The notes beneath the pieces were generated by a model that had not been told where the DNA came from, ran no database searches, and was given only the letters and a program-made list of their open reading frames with translations. From Thalassotalea sediminis (GTDB lineage Bacteria > Pseudomonadota > Gammaproteobacteria > Enterobacterales > Alteromonadaceae): a stretch of DNA of 64,000 bases. Each line of letters opens with the position of its first letter. Positions within the stretch are counted from its first letter, which is position 1. The DNA lies in assembly GCF_030295915.1 (NCBI RefSeq), contig NZ_AP027361.1:3162001-3226000 (forward strand), read 5' to 3'. Shown here in pieces: positions 15,562 to 26,630 of the stretch. The translations under genes were made by a program, and so were the position numbers.

Positions 15562-16946
15562 GCAACACTTCTGATAACAAAGAAAAATTAAATGTTTTAG
15601 TGGTTGATGATGACCCAAGTTTATTACGATTAATAAGCATACGATTAAGTGCTGCGGGTTATAATGTGCATGCTGCGGACAATGGTAAAAAAGCCCTGAG
15701 TATTGTCGATAGTAACTCGATTCAACTTGTCATTAGCGATCTACGAATGGAAGGAATGGATGGCATGGCGTTGTTTGAAAAAATACGCACTATACAACCA
15801 AATTTGCCCGTAATTATTATGACAGCACATGGCACCATTCCCGATGCTATTCACGCAACGAAACAAGGCGTATTTAGCTTTCTGACAAAGCCTTTTGAAA
15901 GTCAAGAATTACTCGACACAGCAAAACAAGCTATTCATTTACAGCCTCACTCAGACAGCTACTTACAAGACGACGAGTCTAACCAATGGCGACAAAATAT
16001 CATTAGCCGAAGTGCAGTAATGTCATCGCTGTTACAACAAGCAAAGCAAGTTGCACAAAGTGATTTTAGTGTCTTAATCCATAGTGAGAGCGGCACAGGT
16101 AAAGAGCTTTTAGCACAAGCTATTCATCTAGCAAGTGAACGCAAAGACAATACCTTTACAGCAATAAATTGTGCGGCAATCCCAGAACAACTATTAGAAT
16201 CTGAGCTTTTTGGTCACAGAAAAGGCGCCTTTACTGGGGCAGAGCAAAACCATGTTGGTTTATTTGAGGCGTCTAATGGCGGTACGTTATTTTTAGACGA
16301 AGTTGGCGATATGCCAATGAACTTTCAAGTTAAGTTATTACGTGCTTTACAAGAACGAGAAATCCGTCCTGTAGGCAGCACAAGTTCAGTTAAGGTCGAT
16401 GTTAGGATTATCGCAGCAACACACCAAAATTTGCAGCAAGCAATCGTTAACAATGAATTTCGCGAAGATTTATATTATCGGTTAAATGTAGTAGAACTTG
16501 CACTTCCACCACTTGCAGAGCGCAGAGAAGATATTCCGTTACTGGCGACACATTTTCTAAATAAAAGTAAGGCAAGTACAAAACGTGAAATAAATGGTTT
16601 TACTAAAGAAGCAATGGAAGTACTGATCAGCGCACCTTGGCCGGGTAATATTAGACAGTTACAAAACGTGATTGAACATAGTGTTGCCCTAGCAACGGAG
16701 TCACTTATCAGTGATGCGCTAATTCGCAATGCCTTGAGAGACAGAACCTCTCAGTTGCCTTCTTTTCAAGAAGCACGAGAGCATTTTGAACGCGATTACT
16801 TATCTAAGTTACTAAAAATTACCGCAGGCAACGTATCTCAAGCAGCGCGTATTGCGCAACGAAATAGAACAGAATTCTACAAACTGTTGAATAAACATCA
16901 CTTAGATGCTGAGCAATACCGCAATGATTACGGAACACCAGAGTAA
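15558..16946 (+). CDS. glrR: Sigma-54-dependent response regulator GlrR/QseF
   Basis: 462 residues. An N-terminal receiver domain has the acidic cluster VVDDDP and phospho-acceptor Asp61 (VISDLRMEG). The central AAA+ domain has Walker A (SESGTGKE), the sigma-54 contact loop GAFTGA (about 225-230) and a Walker B region ([13 protein letters not shown]). The Fis-type helix-turn-helix is at the C-terminus ([21 protein letters not shown]). It is translationally coupled to the lipoprotein gene. Candidate binding sites with the GlrR dyad lie upstream of glrK. In E. coli this regulator activates the sRNA gene glmY with RpoN; here a divergent EF-hand gene is the nearest candidate target. Confidence 0.92.
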   Translation: MSNTSDNKEKLNVLVVDDDPSLLRLISIRLSAAGYNVHAADNGKKALSIVDSNSIQLVISDLRMEGMDGMALFEKIRTIQPNLPVIIMTAHGTIPDAIHATKQGVFSFLTKPFESQELLDTAKQAIHLQPHSDSYLQDDESNQWRQNIISRSAVMSSLLQQAKQVAQSDFSVLIHSESGTGKELLAQAIHLASERKDNTFTAINCAAIPEQLLESELFGHRKGAFTGAEQNHVGLFEASNGGTLFLDEVGDMPMNFQVKLLRALQEREIRPVGSTSSVKVDVRIIAATHQNLQQAIVNNEFREDLYYRLNVVELALPPLAERREDIPLLATHFLNKSKASTKREINGFTKEAMEVLISAPWPGNIRQLQNVIEHSVALATESLISDALIRNALRDRTSQLPSFQEAREHFERDYLSKLLKITAGNVSQAARIAQRNRTEFYKLLNKHHLDAEQYRNDYGTPE

Positions 16947-16960
16947 TAATCGTGTTCCGT
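16930..16960 (+). terminator. Hairpin overlapping the glrR stop codon
   Basis: ACGGAACAC (16930-16938) and GTGTTCCGT (16952-16960) form a 9-bp perfect stem with a 13-nt loop spanning the glrR stop codon. The tail CATTATTTC is only moderately T-rich. It lies between the convergent ends of glrR and the M20 gene. Confidence 0.5.
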
Positions 16961-16971
16961 CATTATTTCAA

Positions 16972-18294
16972 CTAAGACTTTTTCAGTACATCCAATAAAA
17001 TATTTACCGTTGCTTCAACCCCTTTTGTTACAGCAGGTTTTGGTGCAATCTTAAATAGCGGACTGTGATGACTAGGTACTTGAGGCCCACCTTGCTTAGC
17101 ACGTTCAAAATCTGCCTTAGGCGTTCCGCCGACAGTAAAGTAAACACTAGGTATAAAAGGTGTGGTCGTAAAAAAACCGAAATCTTCGGCTCCCATTCCT
17201 AGATTTACCGGCGGTACAAGAGCATCACTTCCCATTGTGGTTGTGATCACTGATTTGACACGTTGAGCAAGTTTCTTATCATTAAAGGTCGGCGGGAATG
17301 CAAACTCACTAACAGTGACTTCAGGTAACTTATCTTCAGGTAAACCTGCCGTTCTTGCGGTACCGATAGCTACACGCTCTATAGCAGTAAGTAACTGCTC
17401 ACGTACTCGAGGATTTAAACTTCTTACAGTCAATTGCAAATGGGCACGATCTGAAATAATGTTGTGCTTGGTACCTGCATGAAAAGCACCAACAGTGATA
17501 ACGCCTGCATCTCTTGGAGCAAGTTCACGGCTAACAATAGTTTGAAGGTTAGTAACTATTTGCGCACCAATAACTATTGGATCTTTACCTTTATGAGGAT
17601 AAGCACCATGTGCCCCTACGCCTTTAACAATAATATCAACAGTATCAGCTCCTGCGTAAGGTGAACCTTCATCGACAGTGATCTTCCCCGCTTCTACGCC
17701 AGAAGAAACGTGAAACGCAAAAGCGTAATCTGGCTGTCCAAAACGCTGCCAAATATTATCAGCCATCATAGCACTGGCGCCTGGCCCTTTTTCTTCTGCG
17801 GGTTGAGCAATCAACATCAATGTGCCTGACCATTCATCTCTGTTGTTTGACATATAACGGGCTGTACCAACCAAACTTGTTATGTGTACATCATGGCCAC
17901 ATGCATGCATAACACCAACTTCATTACCGTCCCAATCAGTAGTCTTCACAGTAGATGCCATTGGCAATCCAGATTGTTCTACAACCGGCAAACCATCCAT
18001 ATCTGCCCGCATCATAACTAATGGGCCGTCGCCATTTTCCATCAAGGCGACAATACCGGTACCACCAATTTTTTCATGAACCGTAAAGCCAGCGCTAGCG
18101 AGCTCCTTCGCAAGACGCTTAGCGGTTTTGAATTCCATTAACGAAAGTTCAGGGTTTCGATGAAAATGCTCCCACAATGCACCTAGATGTTGATTATAAT
18201 CTTGTTTAACATCATGACTTATTTGTTCAGTTTGACTTAGTGCTGCGCTTGAGACGAATAACATCCCTAGTACAACTGTAATTAGTGGTTTCAT
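16972..18294 (-). CDS. Secreted M20-family metallo-amidohydrolase
   Basis: About 440 residues with a signal peptide (MKPLITVVLGMLFVSSAALS). M20/amidohydrolase motifs are MRADMDGLPV, the His-containing GVMHACGHDVH, the catalytic-type Glu pair in AQPAEEKGPGA, and a distal metal-binding segment (NLGMGAEDFGFF). The inserted dimerisation domain carries GVGAHGAYPHKGKDPI. This group includes N-acyl amino-acid and peptide amidohydrolases. I chose the ATG at 18294, preceded by AAGGGG; an ATG at 18309 would add five residues. It is convergent with glrR and follows zapE on the same strand. Substrate unknown. Confidence 0.87.
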   Translation of the reverse strand: MKPLITVVLGMLFVSSAALSQTEQISHDVKQDYNQHLGALWEHFHRNPELSLMEFKTAKRLAKELASAGFTVHEKIGGTGIVALMENGDGPLVMMRADMDGLPVVEQSGLPMASTVKTTDWDGNEVGVMHACGHDVHITSLVGTARYMSNNRDEWSGTLMLIAQPAEEKGPGASAMMADNIWQRFGQPDYAFAFHVSSGVEAGKITVDEGSPYAGADTVDIIVKGVGAHGAYPHKGKDPIVIGAQIVTNLQTIVSRELAPRDAGVITVGAFHAGTKHNIISDRAHLQLTVRSLNPRVREQLLTAIERVAIGTARTAGLPEDKLPEVTVSEFAFPPTFNDKKLAQRVKSVITTTMGSDALVPPVNLGMGAEDFGFFTTTPFIPSVYFTVGGTPKADFERAKQGGPQVPSHHSPLFKIAPKPAVTKGVEATVNILLDVLKKS

Positions 18295-18337
18295 CGTAAC
18301 CCCTTTCATTGTTATTTTTAATTGCGTTTACTTACCA

Positions 18338-19453
18338 TTAAGGTAAATGTTCAGATGCCAAGTAATCATGCGACTGCATTTCCTGAAGTCGACTTAAACA
18401 TCGTTTAAATTCAAAGCTCAGCCCGCCGTGACTATACAAATCTTCCATGGCTACTTCTGCAGAGATAATGAGCTTTACCTTCCGTTCATAAAATTCATCA
18501 ACCAATGCGATAAAACGTCTAGCCGCGTCATCGCAATCAGCATGCATTTGTTTAACATTCGCTAATAATACCGAGTGATATTCTTTACTTAATTCCATGT
18601 AATCGCTTTGACTTCTCGCTGATTCACAAAGTACAGAAAAATCAAAATGTACCACACCGTCTGACGCTTCAATTGATGTTAACTGACGGTTGTTTACCTC
18701 AATAATTGCCGCTGATTTTCCAGCCTCTACTGATAACTGAGAAAAATAACGGTGTAAGTTTTGTGAAGCTTTTTCATCTAACGGATAATGGTAGATCTCC
18801 GCTTGCTCTAAAGTTCGTAATCGGTAGTCAATACCACTATCTACATTGACAATATCGCAATGTTCATTGATTAATGCAATGGCGGGTAAAAACCGCGCGC
18901 GCTGTAAGCCGTTGCGATAAAGTTCATCAGGCACGATGTTAGAAGTTGCTACTAGGGTAACATTGTGGGCAAATAATTCTTCAAACAATGTGCCTAAAAT
19001 CATTGCGTCGGTAATATCAGAAACAAAAAACTCATCAAAGCAGATAATACAGGTTTCTTCTGCAAAGCGTTTTGCAACCACTTTTAATGGATCAGATTGT
19101 CCTGCAAGTGTTGCTAGCTCTTCATGAACTCGATGCATAAAACGATGAAAATGAATCCGCATCTTATTTTCAAACGGCAAACAGTCATAAAAAGTATCAA
19201 CGAGATATGTTTTCCCTCGGCCAACGCCTCCCCAAAAATAAAGTCCTTGCGCACGTGCTTTTGACGATTTAGCAACGACCCGCTTCCAACGATTGAGTAC
19301 TTTCTTAAACCCAGTAACAGGTAAAGGCTTGTTTTGTAAATCCTCATACAACCGTTGTAAATGTTTTACCGCGTTTTCTTGGGCTTTATCATATTGAAAA
19401 TCGTCTCTTTCGAGATCTTGTTTATACTTGTCTATAGGAGATAAATGTATCAT
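18338..19453 (-). CDS. zapE: Cell-division ATPase ZapE (AFG1-like)
   Basis: 371 residues, typical of the family. Walker A is GGVGRGKT at residues 75-82 and Walker B is IICFDEFFVSDITDA. Also present are the family's KMRIHFHRFMHRVHEEL and, near the C-terminus, RRFIALVDEFYERKVKL. ZapE is a nucleotide-hydrolysing cell-division protein acting near the Z ring, related to mitochondrial Afg1. The neighbouring zapG, degQ and degS genes, divergent from it, reproduce the E. coli gene order yhcM-yhcB-degQ-degS, which supports the name. Confidence 0.93.
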   Translation of the reverse strand: MIHLSPIDKYKQDLERDDFQYDKAQENAVKHLQRLYEDLQNKPLPVTGFKKVLNRWKRVVAKSSKARAQGLYFWGGVGRGKTYLVDTFYDCLPFENKMRIHFHRFMHRVHEELATLAGQSDPLKVVAKRFAEETCIICFDEFFVSDITDAMILGTLFEELFAHNVTLVATSNIVPDELYRNGLQRARFLPAIALINEHCDIVNVDSGIDYRLRTLEQAEIYHYPLDEKASQNLHRYFSQLSVEAGKSAAIIEVNNRQLTSIEASDGVVHFDFSVLCESARSQSDYMELSKEYHSVLLANVKQMHADCDDAARRFIALVDEFYERKVKLIISAEVAMEDLYSHGGLSFEFKRCLSRLQEMQSHDYLASEHLP

Positions 19454-19613
19454 TCGGGCTTTATTTATTTATCGTTAATAACGTACGCTTGAAAAATTTA
19501 ATTTAGCATACATATTAATTTTCAGATAATTTGGCTTTGTGTGTTAATCTCTATTTTCACCAATTTTTTCCGTTAATACAATTTGTACGGCTTGATAAAT
19601 AAGGTTTTATGTT

Positions 19614-20078
19614 ATGAATATTGTTATTGGTATTGTTATCTTTATTGTCGGCGCCATTGTTGGCGTTGTCGCGAGTAAGCTTATGTCGGCCTCAAGCAAA
19701 AATAGTGCAAGCCTTGCGGAAAAAGCAAGCCAAGCTGAAGCCTCGCTTGCCCAATATAAAATGGATGTGGCAGAGCATTTGGATAATTCAACGAAATTAC
19801 TTGAACAAATGAATTTGACCTGTCAAACCGCTATGCAGCAAATGGAACAAAGTACAAAATTATTGCAACAAGCCACTCCGGCCGAAGAAGTTGTAATGCC
19901 GTTTTTCTCAAAAGAAACCCAAGATCAGCTCGCTCAGACAGTCGCATTGCGCCATGAAAAAAAATCACGAGAGCAAAAGGAAGCGATGACTGAAGCACCA
20001 TTAGATTACTCAGGAACAGCAAGCGGTCTTTTTGCCGATCAGACACAAGCTGTTACAAATAGCGATGTTGAAAAATAG
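19614..20078 (+). CDS. zapG: Envelope division/elongation protein ZapG (YhcB, DUF1043)
   Basis: 154 residues. One N-terminal membrane helix (IVIGIVIFIVGAIVGVVASKL) is followed by a cytoplasmic coiled coil (about residues 30-90) and an acidic, low-complexity tail, the standard DUF1043 architecture. In E. coli YhcB/ZapG links cell division, elongation and envelope synthesis. It lies divergent from zapE and upstream of degQ, as in E. coli. Its stop codon overlaps the -35 element of a sigma-E-like promoter for degQ. A good ribosome site (AAGG) precedes the ATG. Confidence 0.9.
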   Translation: MNIVIGIVIFIVGAIVGVVASKLMSASSKNSASLAEKASQAEASLAQYKMDVAEHLDNSTKLLEQMNLTCQTAMQQMEQSTKLLQQATPAEEVVMPFFSKETQDQLAQTVALRHEKKSREQKEAMTEAPLDYSGTASGLFADQTQAVTNSDVEK

Positions 20079-20105
20079 GAACTTAGCGCTAAATCACTAG
20101 TCAGT
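20078..20105 (+). promoter_or_regulatory. Candidate sigma-E (RpoE) promoter for degQ
   Basis: GGAACTT at 20078-20084 is a perfect sigma-E -35 element. After a 15-nt spacer comes GTCAGT (20100-20105), close to the -10 consensus GTCNAA. The expected transcription start is near 20112, about 40 nt before the degQ ATG at 20150. This promoter would place the periplasmic protease under envelope-stress control. Confidence 0.65.
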
Positions 20106-20149
20106 ATTTAGGTATTTATATCCGTTTGAAAGTAGGAGAAACCTCTATT

Positions 20150-21505
20150 ATGAAAAAAATGTCTATGTTGATGAGTAGCATTTTACTTTCTGGTAGCATT
20201 GCCATGGCAAGCATGCCTGTCCACGCGAATCTTCCATTATCAATTGATGGACAGAAGTTACCTAGCTTAGCCCCAATGCTCGAAAATGTGACGCCTGCGG
20301 TGGTGTTAATTTCGGTCAGAGGTACGCAAGAAGTACAACAACGTGTACCTGACGCCTTTAAATTTTTCTTTGGCAACCCACGCCAAGCGCCTTCACGAGA
20401 GCGTCCATTTCAAGGTTTGGGCTCTGGTGTCATTATTGATGCTGAAAAAGGCTATATCGTCACAAATTATCATGTCGTTAAAGAAGCCGATGAGATCCAA
20501 ATAACTTTGAAAGATGGCCGCCAAATCGAAGCGACAAAAATGGGTTCAGATGAAAACAGTGATATTGCTCTGTTGCAAGTAGACGCAGAGGACCTAGTGG
20601 AAGTAAACATTGCCGATTCCGATAAGTTACGCGTTGGTGACTTTGCTGTCGCAATAGGCAGCCCTTTTGGTTTAGGACAAACAGTTACTTCTGGTATTGT
20701 CAGTGCCCTTGGAAGAAGTGGTTTGAATGCCGATAATTTTGAAGACTTTATTCAAACAGATGCAGCGATAAATAGTGGTAATTCTGGTGGCGCATTAATT
20801 AATTTACGCGGCGAATTAATCGGTATTAATACCGCAATCATTGGACCGGGTGGTGGCAATGTAGGTATTGGTTTTGCCATTCCAAGTAATATGGTTAAAA
20901 GCCTTGTAAATCAAATTATTGAATTTGGAGAAGTGCGTAGAGGCGTACTAGGTGTAGCAGGTCGAAGTGTTACCGGTGAATTTGCGAAAGCAATGGAGCT
21001 TGAAGAAGCACAAGGCGCTTTCATTGAACAGGTCACCATCGACTCTGCAGCAGACGAAGCAGGTATTGAAGCCGGAGATGTTATTACCAAAGTCAATGGT
21101 AAGAAGATACGTTCATTCTCTGAACTTCGTGGGAAAATTGGTGCTATTGGCGCTGGAAACGAAGTTAAACTGACGGTAATTAAAAGCAACGGCAAAGAAA
21201 AAACCTATAAGGTAGTGTTAAAGAAAGCCGACGGTCCTAATGTAGAACCTGCTTCTATTCATCGTATGCTTGAAGGCGCTGAACTTGAAAATCACGCCAA
21301 AGGCTTAGGTGTGCTTGTTTCATCCATAGAAGATGGTTCACCTGCAAACATGATAGGCTTGCGCAAAGGCGATATTATTCGTGGTATAAATCGTAACCGC
21401 GTAAGTAATATTGGTGAATTAAGGGAGTTATTAAAAGAAGATAATGGCATCTCTTTGCTGCACATTATTCGAGGAAATTCTAACTTGTATATTCGTATAC
21501 GTTAG
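20150..21505 (+). CDS. degQ: Periplasmic Do-family serine protease DegQ/DegP
   Basis: About 451 residues. The signal peptide ends near VHA. The trypsin-like domain has the triad His108 (TNYHVV), Asp138 (NSDIAL) and Ser212 (GNSGGA), followed by two PDZ domains (from about residues 265 and 365). The ATG at 20150 is chosen because it starts the signal peptide and follows AGGAGAAA; the frame is open upstream from a TTG. It degrades or refolds misfolded envelope proteins. It is adjacent to degS as in many gammaproteobacteria and lacks a long Q-linker, hence DegQ, but DegP function is possible given the sigma-E-like promoter. Confidence 0.93.
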   Translation: MKKMSMLMSSILLSGSIAMASMPVHANLPLSIDGQKLPSLAPMLENVTPAVVLISVRGTQEVQQRVPDAFKFFFGNPRQAPSRERPFQGLGSGVIIDAEKGYIVTNYHVVKEADEIQITLKDGRQIEATKMGSDENSDIALLQVDAEDLVEVNIADSDKLRVGDFAVAIGSPFGLGQTVTSGIVSALGRSGLNADNFEDFIQTDAAINSGNSGGALINLRGELIGINTAIIGPGGGNVGIGFAIPSNMVKSLVNQIIEFGEVRRGVLGVAGRSVTGEFAKAMELEEAQGAFIEQVTIDSAADEAGIEAGDVITKVNGKKIRSFSELRGKIGAIGAGNEVKLTVIKSNGKEKTYKVVLKKADGPNVEPASIHRMLEGAELENHAKGLGVLVSSIEDGSPANMIGLRKGDIIRGINRNRVSNIGELRELLKEDNGISLLHIIRGNSNLYIRIR

Positions 21506-21530
21506 TGACTAACGTAATAGGTATTAAATA

Positions 21531-21561
21531 AAAAAACGGCTCATGTAGTGAGCCGTTTTTT
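21531..21561 (+). terminator. Rho-independent terminator after degQ
   Basis: ACGGCTCA and TGAGCCGT form an 8-bp stem with a 5-nt loop, flanked by A6 before and TTTTTTA after. This is a strong intrinsic terminator separating degQ from degS and may work in both directions. Confidence 0.9.
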
Positions 21562-21612
21562 ATTGTCTACACATGTGTTAATCTTTAAAAAAAATAATCT
21601 TTAGATACGCCT

Positions 21613-22674
21613 TTGAAACTCATAGACTCTGTAAAATATGTTCTTAACGCCGTTAGTTACGGCGTAATATTCGCCGTCGTTATCCTTGTAGTTTATCCTG
21701 AACTCAGTGGTAAAGGAGACAACTGGTGGAATATATTTCGACCGCAAAAAACCAATCCTGCCCCACTTTCTTATGCCAATGCAGTGCAACGCGCGGGACC
21801 TGCCGTCGTAAATTTATACTCAGAGGAAATTCAGAATAGCGTAAACTATTTACAAGCACCCCGCAGCGTTTCGCGACTAGGTTCCGGTGTAATAATGGAT
21901 CCTAACGGTTACATGCTAACTAACTATCATGTCGTACAGAATGCCGCACAAATCACTGTTGATTTACAAAACGGTCAGCGATTTCCTGCAACGATCATCG
22001 GTTATGATATTTATACAGACTTAGCTGTGTTAAAAATTGAAGCCAGTAATTTACCCGTTATTCCACAAAATTTAGACCTTACCGTCTCTGCTGGTGACGT
22101 AGTTCTTGCGATTGGTAACCCATTAAATTTAGGCCAAACTATTACTCAAGGCATTATCAGCGCCACAGGGCGTACCGGGTTAAGTAGCACCAATCATACC
22201 CAGTTTTTGCAAATGGATGCCGCCATCAATGAGGGCAACTCTGGTGGCGCGTTAGTAAATACTAACGGTACGTTAGTCGGTATTAACTCACGACTGTTTC
22301 GAGAAATAAACCCACAACTTGATATTCAAGGGATTTTCTTTGCTATCCCCTACCAACTTGCCTATAAAGTGATGCAACAAATAATTGAGAACGGTAGAGT
22401 AATTCGAGGTTGGCTAGGCATTGACACCCAAGTGTTTAGTCAAAATCCACGTGGTTTTGTTATCAGTGGAATTATCAAAAATAGTCCTGCACATGTTGCT
22501 CAGCTAAAGCCAGGTGATATTGTCTCTCAAATCGGTGATACACCGATTACTTCAACGATTCAAGCACTCGATTTAGTGGCTGAAACGCGCCCTGGTACTG
22601 AGGTTATGTTTAGCGTATATCGTGGCAACAAACTGCTTAATATTCCTGTTACCATATTAGAAAGTAAGCAGTAA
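21613..22674 (+). CDS. degS: Sigma-E pathway site-1 protease DegS
   Basis: 353 residues (E. coli protein about 355). A single N-terminal membrane anchor (about residues 14-29) is followed by a trypsin-like domain with His106 (TNYHVV), Asp136 (YTDLAV) and Ser210 (GNSGGA), and one C-terminal PDZ domain (about 255-350). DegS senses misfolded porins and makes the first cut in anti-sigma factor RseA, releasing sigma-E. The start is a TTG with no clear ribosome site; no in-frame ATG precedes the membrane anchor. A terminator lies between degQ and this gene, so it likely has its own promoter. Confidence 0.93.
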   Translation: MKLIDSVKYVLNAVSYGVIFAVVILVVYPELSGKGDNWWNIFRPQKTNPAPLSYANAVQRAGPAVVNLYSEEIQNSVNYLQAPRSVSRLGSGVIMDPNGYMLTNYHVVQNAAQITVDLQNGQRFPATIIGYDIYTDLAVLKIEASNLPVIPQNLDLTVSAGDVVLAIGNPLNLGQTITQGIISATGRTGLSSTNHTQFLQMDAAINEGNSGGALVNTNGTLVGINSRLFREINPQLDIQGIFFAIPYQLAYKVMQQIIENGRVIRGWLGIDTQVFSQNPRGFVISGIIKNSPAHVAQLKPGDIVSQIGDTPITSTIQALDLVAETRPGTEVMFSVYRGNKLLNIPVTILESKQ

Positions 22675-22679
22675 ATAAG

Positions 22680-22698
22680 CCACCTGCTATGCAGGTGG
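22680..22698. terminator. Terminator hairpin between degS and murA
   Basis: CCACCTGC-TAT-GCAGGTGG forms a perfect 8-bp stem followed by ATTCTTTAT on the plus strand. It sits 5 nt after the degS stop and 27 nt before the convergent murA stop, so it may serve both. Confidence 0.7.
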
Positions 22699-22725
22699 AT
22701 TCTTTATATGAAACTATCTAAACGG

Positions 22726-24266
<1,541 letters not shown>

Positions 24267-24305
24267 AAGGGTCTCCCAATAACAAAGTTACTGGGATTAT
24301 AGGGC

Positions 24306-24602
24306 TTATTGAACTGGCAAGAAAGCCGATACGGCACTTAATTTTGCTAAATTAACTAAGTCGTCAGGTAAATCAACGAGATTAATCGATAGACTCGCCT
24401 TATTCGCAACCTCTATTAACAACAGCAATAGCGCGAGGCCCGCAGTATCAACCATGTTCACTTGCGATAAGTTAATATGACTAATACTTTTTGACAATAG
24501 ACGACACGACTGCTTTTCGATACTAGGCGTAATAAACTCACGTGTTAGGTTACCTTTTAGCATCAATTGATTGTCAACTGACAATACTTCTAATGTTGTC
24601 AC
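24306..24602 (-). CDS. mlaB: STAS-domain protein MlaB
   Basis: 98 residues forming one STAS domain, with the typical NMVDTAGLALLLLLIEVANK helix. MlaB binds the ATPase MlaF and activates the MlaFEDB phospholipid transporter in the inner membrane. It begins with a GTG 10 nt after the mlaC stop. Order and size match the mla operon. Confidence 0.9.
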   Translation of the reverse strand: MTTLEVLSVDNQLMLKGNLTREFITPSIEKQSCRLLSKSISHINLSQVNMVDTAGLALLLLLIEVANKASLSINLVDLPDDLVNLAKLSAVSAFLPVQ

Positions 24603-24611
24603 GCTATGTTC

Positions 24612-25334
24612 CTATTTAAAAACAATGTCTTTCGCTGCTTTTTCTTTCAATAACTCTGTCACATGGGGCAAGCCTTTTTGACGAATTAAGCTGCCTAGTT
24701 CGGCCTCTTTACTGTCTAACATACTAATGCCTTCAGCAACCATATCATAAGCCTTCCACTCGTCTGCATTTTTTCCTTTTCGTGTAGAAAAGGAAATATC
24801 AATGGGCTCACGACCCGGCTCAATCACTAACGTTTTAACAAAAGCAATACGTCCTGAATTTGAGATCCGTGCTTTTTCAAACTTTACTTCTTGACTGTTA
24901 TACAAGGTAAAGACTTGTGCATAAGATGTAACGAGGTAATCCAAAAATACTGGTACAAAAGCGTCACGTTCTTCAGAGGTAGTATTTTTAAAGTTTTTCG
25001 CACCGATGACTTTAAAAGCAGCATAGCGATAATCAATGTACGGAACGAGTTCTTCACGGACAATTTTTTTCAGCAAATTAGGGTTTTTACGAATTTCAGT
25101 TTGTTCATTGGCAAAACGTTTAAACGTAATATCCGCCACTGACTTTATCATCTCGAAGGGGTCAGTAGTATTTATCGCTGAAGAACCACTATTTTCAGCA
25201 ACATAGAAGTGCACATTATTATTCGTTTCATCTGAGGTAAGCGCATCTGAAGCAGACGCGTGTTGTACTAACATCAACGACGATAATAGCACCGCGATAT
25301 TTCTCGATAACATTTTCATTTTTCTCCCAGTCAT
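24612..25334 (-). CDS. mlaC: Periplasmic phospholipid-binding protein MlaC
   Basis: About 240 residues (235 if started at the ATG at 25319, which follows GGGAGAAAA). The signal peptide ends near HASA, and the MlaC/Ttg2D domain follows (NLLKKIVREELVPYIDYRYAAFKVIG, RDAFVPVFLDYLVTSYAQV, YDMVAEGISMLD). MlaC shuttles phospholipids between the outer-membrane MlaA complex and inner-membrane MlaFEDB. The segment between the signal peptide and the domain (about residues 30-55) is longer than in E. coli MlaC and polar. The 25334 ATG overlaps the mlaD stop (TAATG). Confidence 0.92.
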   Translation of the reverse strand: MTGRKMKMLSRNIAVLLSSLMLVQHASASDALTSDETNNNVHFYVAENSGSSAINTTDPFEMIKSVADITFKRFANEQTEIRKNPNLLKKIVREELVPYIDYRYAAFKVIGAKNFKNTTSEERDAFVPVFLDYLVTSYAQVFTLYNSQEVKFEKARISNSGRIAFVKTLVIEPGREPIDISFSTRKGKNADEWKAYDMVAEGISMLDSKEAELGSLIRQKGLPHVTELLKEKAAKDIVFK

Positions 25335-25813
25335 TAATCACCACTTCCTTGGCCAAATAAAAATTGCCCTATCAATTCTTCTAATACTAACGCAGGTTTA
25401 GTATCTTCAATATAGTCACCTTCTTGTAACGTATCGATAGATTCATCCATAAACCCAGGTAATAAACCAATATATTGTTCGCCCAGCAGCCCTGCTGTTA
25501 AAATAGATACTGATGTAGCCTCAGAAAAGTTTTGAAAACGAGCATCTATCTCTAAGGTCACTAAAGGCGTGTAGTCATCTTCATCTAAACTAATGTCACT
25601 AACGCGGCCTACAACAACGCCTCCGACTTTTATGGGCGAACGTATTTTTAAGCCACCGATATTATCGAACTTAGCATACAATTTATATGTTTCACCATTA
25701 CCTGAAATACCGCTATCTGCAACTTTTAACGCTAACATTAATAATGCCGCAATACCTATTGCTGCAAATAGACCAACCAAAATTTCTACTTTTTTTGACA
25801 CCATGTCATCCAC
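25334..25813 (-). CDS. mlaD: MCE-domain lipid transport protein MlaD
   Basis: 159 residues. One N-terminal membrane helix (VEILVGLFAAIGIAALLMLAL) is followed by a single MCE domain (KFDNIGGLKIRSPIKVGGVVVGRV, GLLGEQYIGLLPG). It is shorter than E. coli MlaD mainly at the C-terminus. MlaD hexamers form a lipid tunnel above the MlaE permease. The start is a GTG at 25813 or the ATG at 25804; the latter gives MVSKKVEI, the usual N-terminus. Confidence 0.93.
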   Translation of the reverse strand: MDDMVSKKVEILVGLFAAIGIAALLMLALKVADSGISGNGETYKLYAKFDNIGGLKIRSPIKVGGVVVGRVSDISLDEDDYTPLVTLEIDARFQNFSEATSVSILTAGLLGEQYIGLLPGFMDESIDTLQEGDYIEDTKPALVLEELIGQFLFGQGSGD

Positions 25814-25853
25814 CCATTGAACATAATCATCGCTTAACCAAACCTGAACAAGA

Positions 25854-26630
25854 TTATTTGGTAAACATTAATGCAGTTAAAATAAAATCTAAACCCAATA
25901 CTAGCAATGAAGACTGCACAACCGTCGCTGTTGTTGCCCTGCTAATCCCTTCCGATGTTGGTTCACAATCATAGCCTTTATATACAGCTATCCATGTAAC
26001 AACAAAAGCAAAAACGATACTTTTGATAACACCATTTAATATATCTTTTTCCAAAGAAACTTGCGCTTGCATTACTGACCAAAACGTACCACTATCAACG
26101 CCTAACCAGTCAACACCAACTAAATGCGCGCCTAATATACCGACCGCTGAAAATATTGCAGCAAGTAATGGTAAAGAAATAAAACCAGCCCAGAACCTTG
26201 GTGCTATAACACGACGTAAAGGGTCTACAGCCATCATTTCTAAACTTGATAATTGCTCAGTTGCTTTCATTAAGCCTATTTCCGCCGTTAAAGCAGATCC
26301 TGCTCGGCCAGCAAACAACAGTGCAGCAACCACTGGGCCTAATTCACGTAATAAAGACAAGGCAACCATTGGCCCTAGGCTTGCTTCCGCACCATAACCA
26401 ACAAGAATAGTGTAACCTTGCAATGCTAACACCATGCCGATAAAGGTACCCGATACAACAATAATAATGAGAGATAGCACACCAACAGCATATAACTGCT
26501 GAACTAATAACGGAAAGCCACGCTTAATATTAGGTACATGAGCAAGCGCAGAAGTTAACATGATGATAGCCCTACCTAGTGCGCTAATGCGACCAATAAC
26601 TTTTCGCCCTAACGATTGGAGCCAATTCAT
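25854..26630 (-). CDS. mlaE: Lipid ABC transporter permease MlaE
   Basis: 258 residues, five to six hydrophobic segments, with the MlaE family signatures [55 protein letters not shown] (internal) and a C-terminal [25 protein letters not shown]. It is the membrane core of the Mla phospholipid transporter. It overlaps mlaF by 4 nt (ATGA), so the two are translationally coupled. Confidence 0.95.
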   Translation of the reverse strand: MNWLQSLGRKVIGRISALGRAIIMLTSALAHVPNIKRGFPLLVQQLYAVGVLSLIIIVVSGTFIGMVLALQGYTILVGYGAEASLGPMVALSLLRELGPVVAALLFAGRAGSALTAEIGLMKATEQLSSLEMMAVDPLRRVIAPRFWAGFISLPLLAAIFSAVGILGAHLVGVDWLGVDSGTFWSVMQAQVSLEKDILNGVIKSIVFAFVVTWIAVYKGYDCEPTSEGISRATTATVVQSSLLVLGLDFILTALMFTK

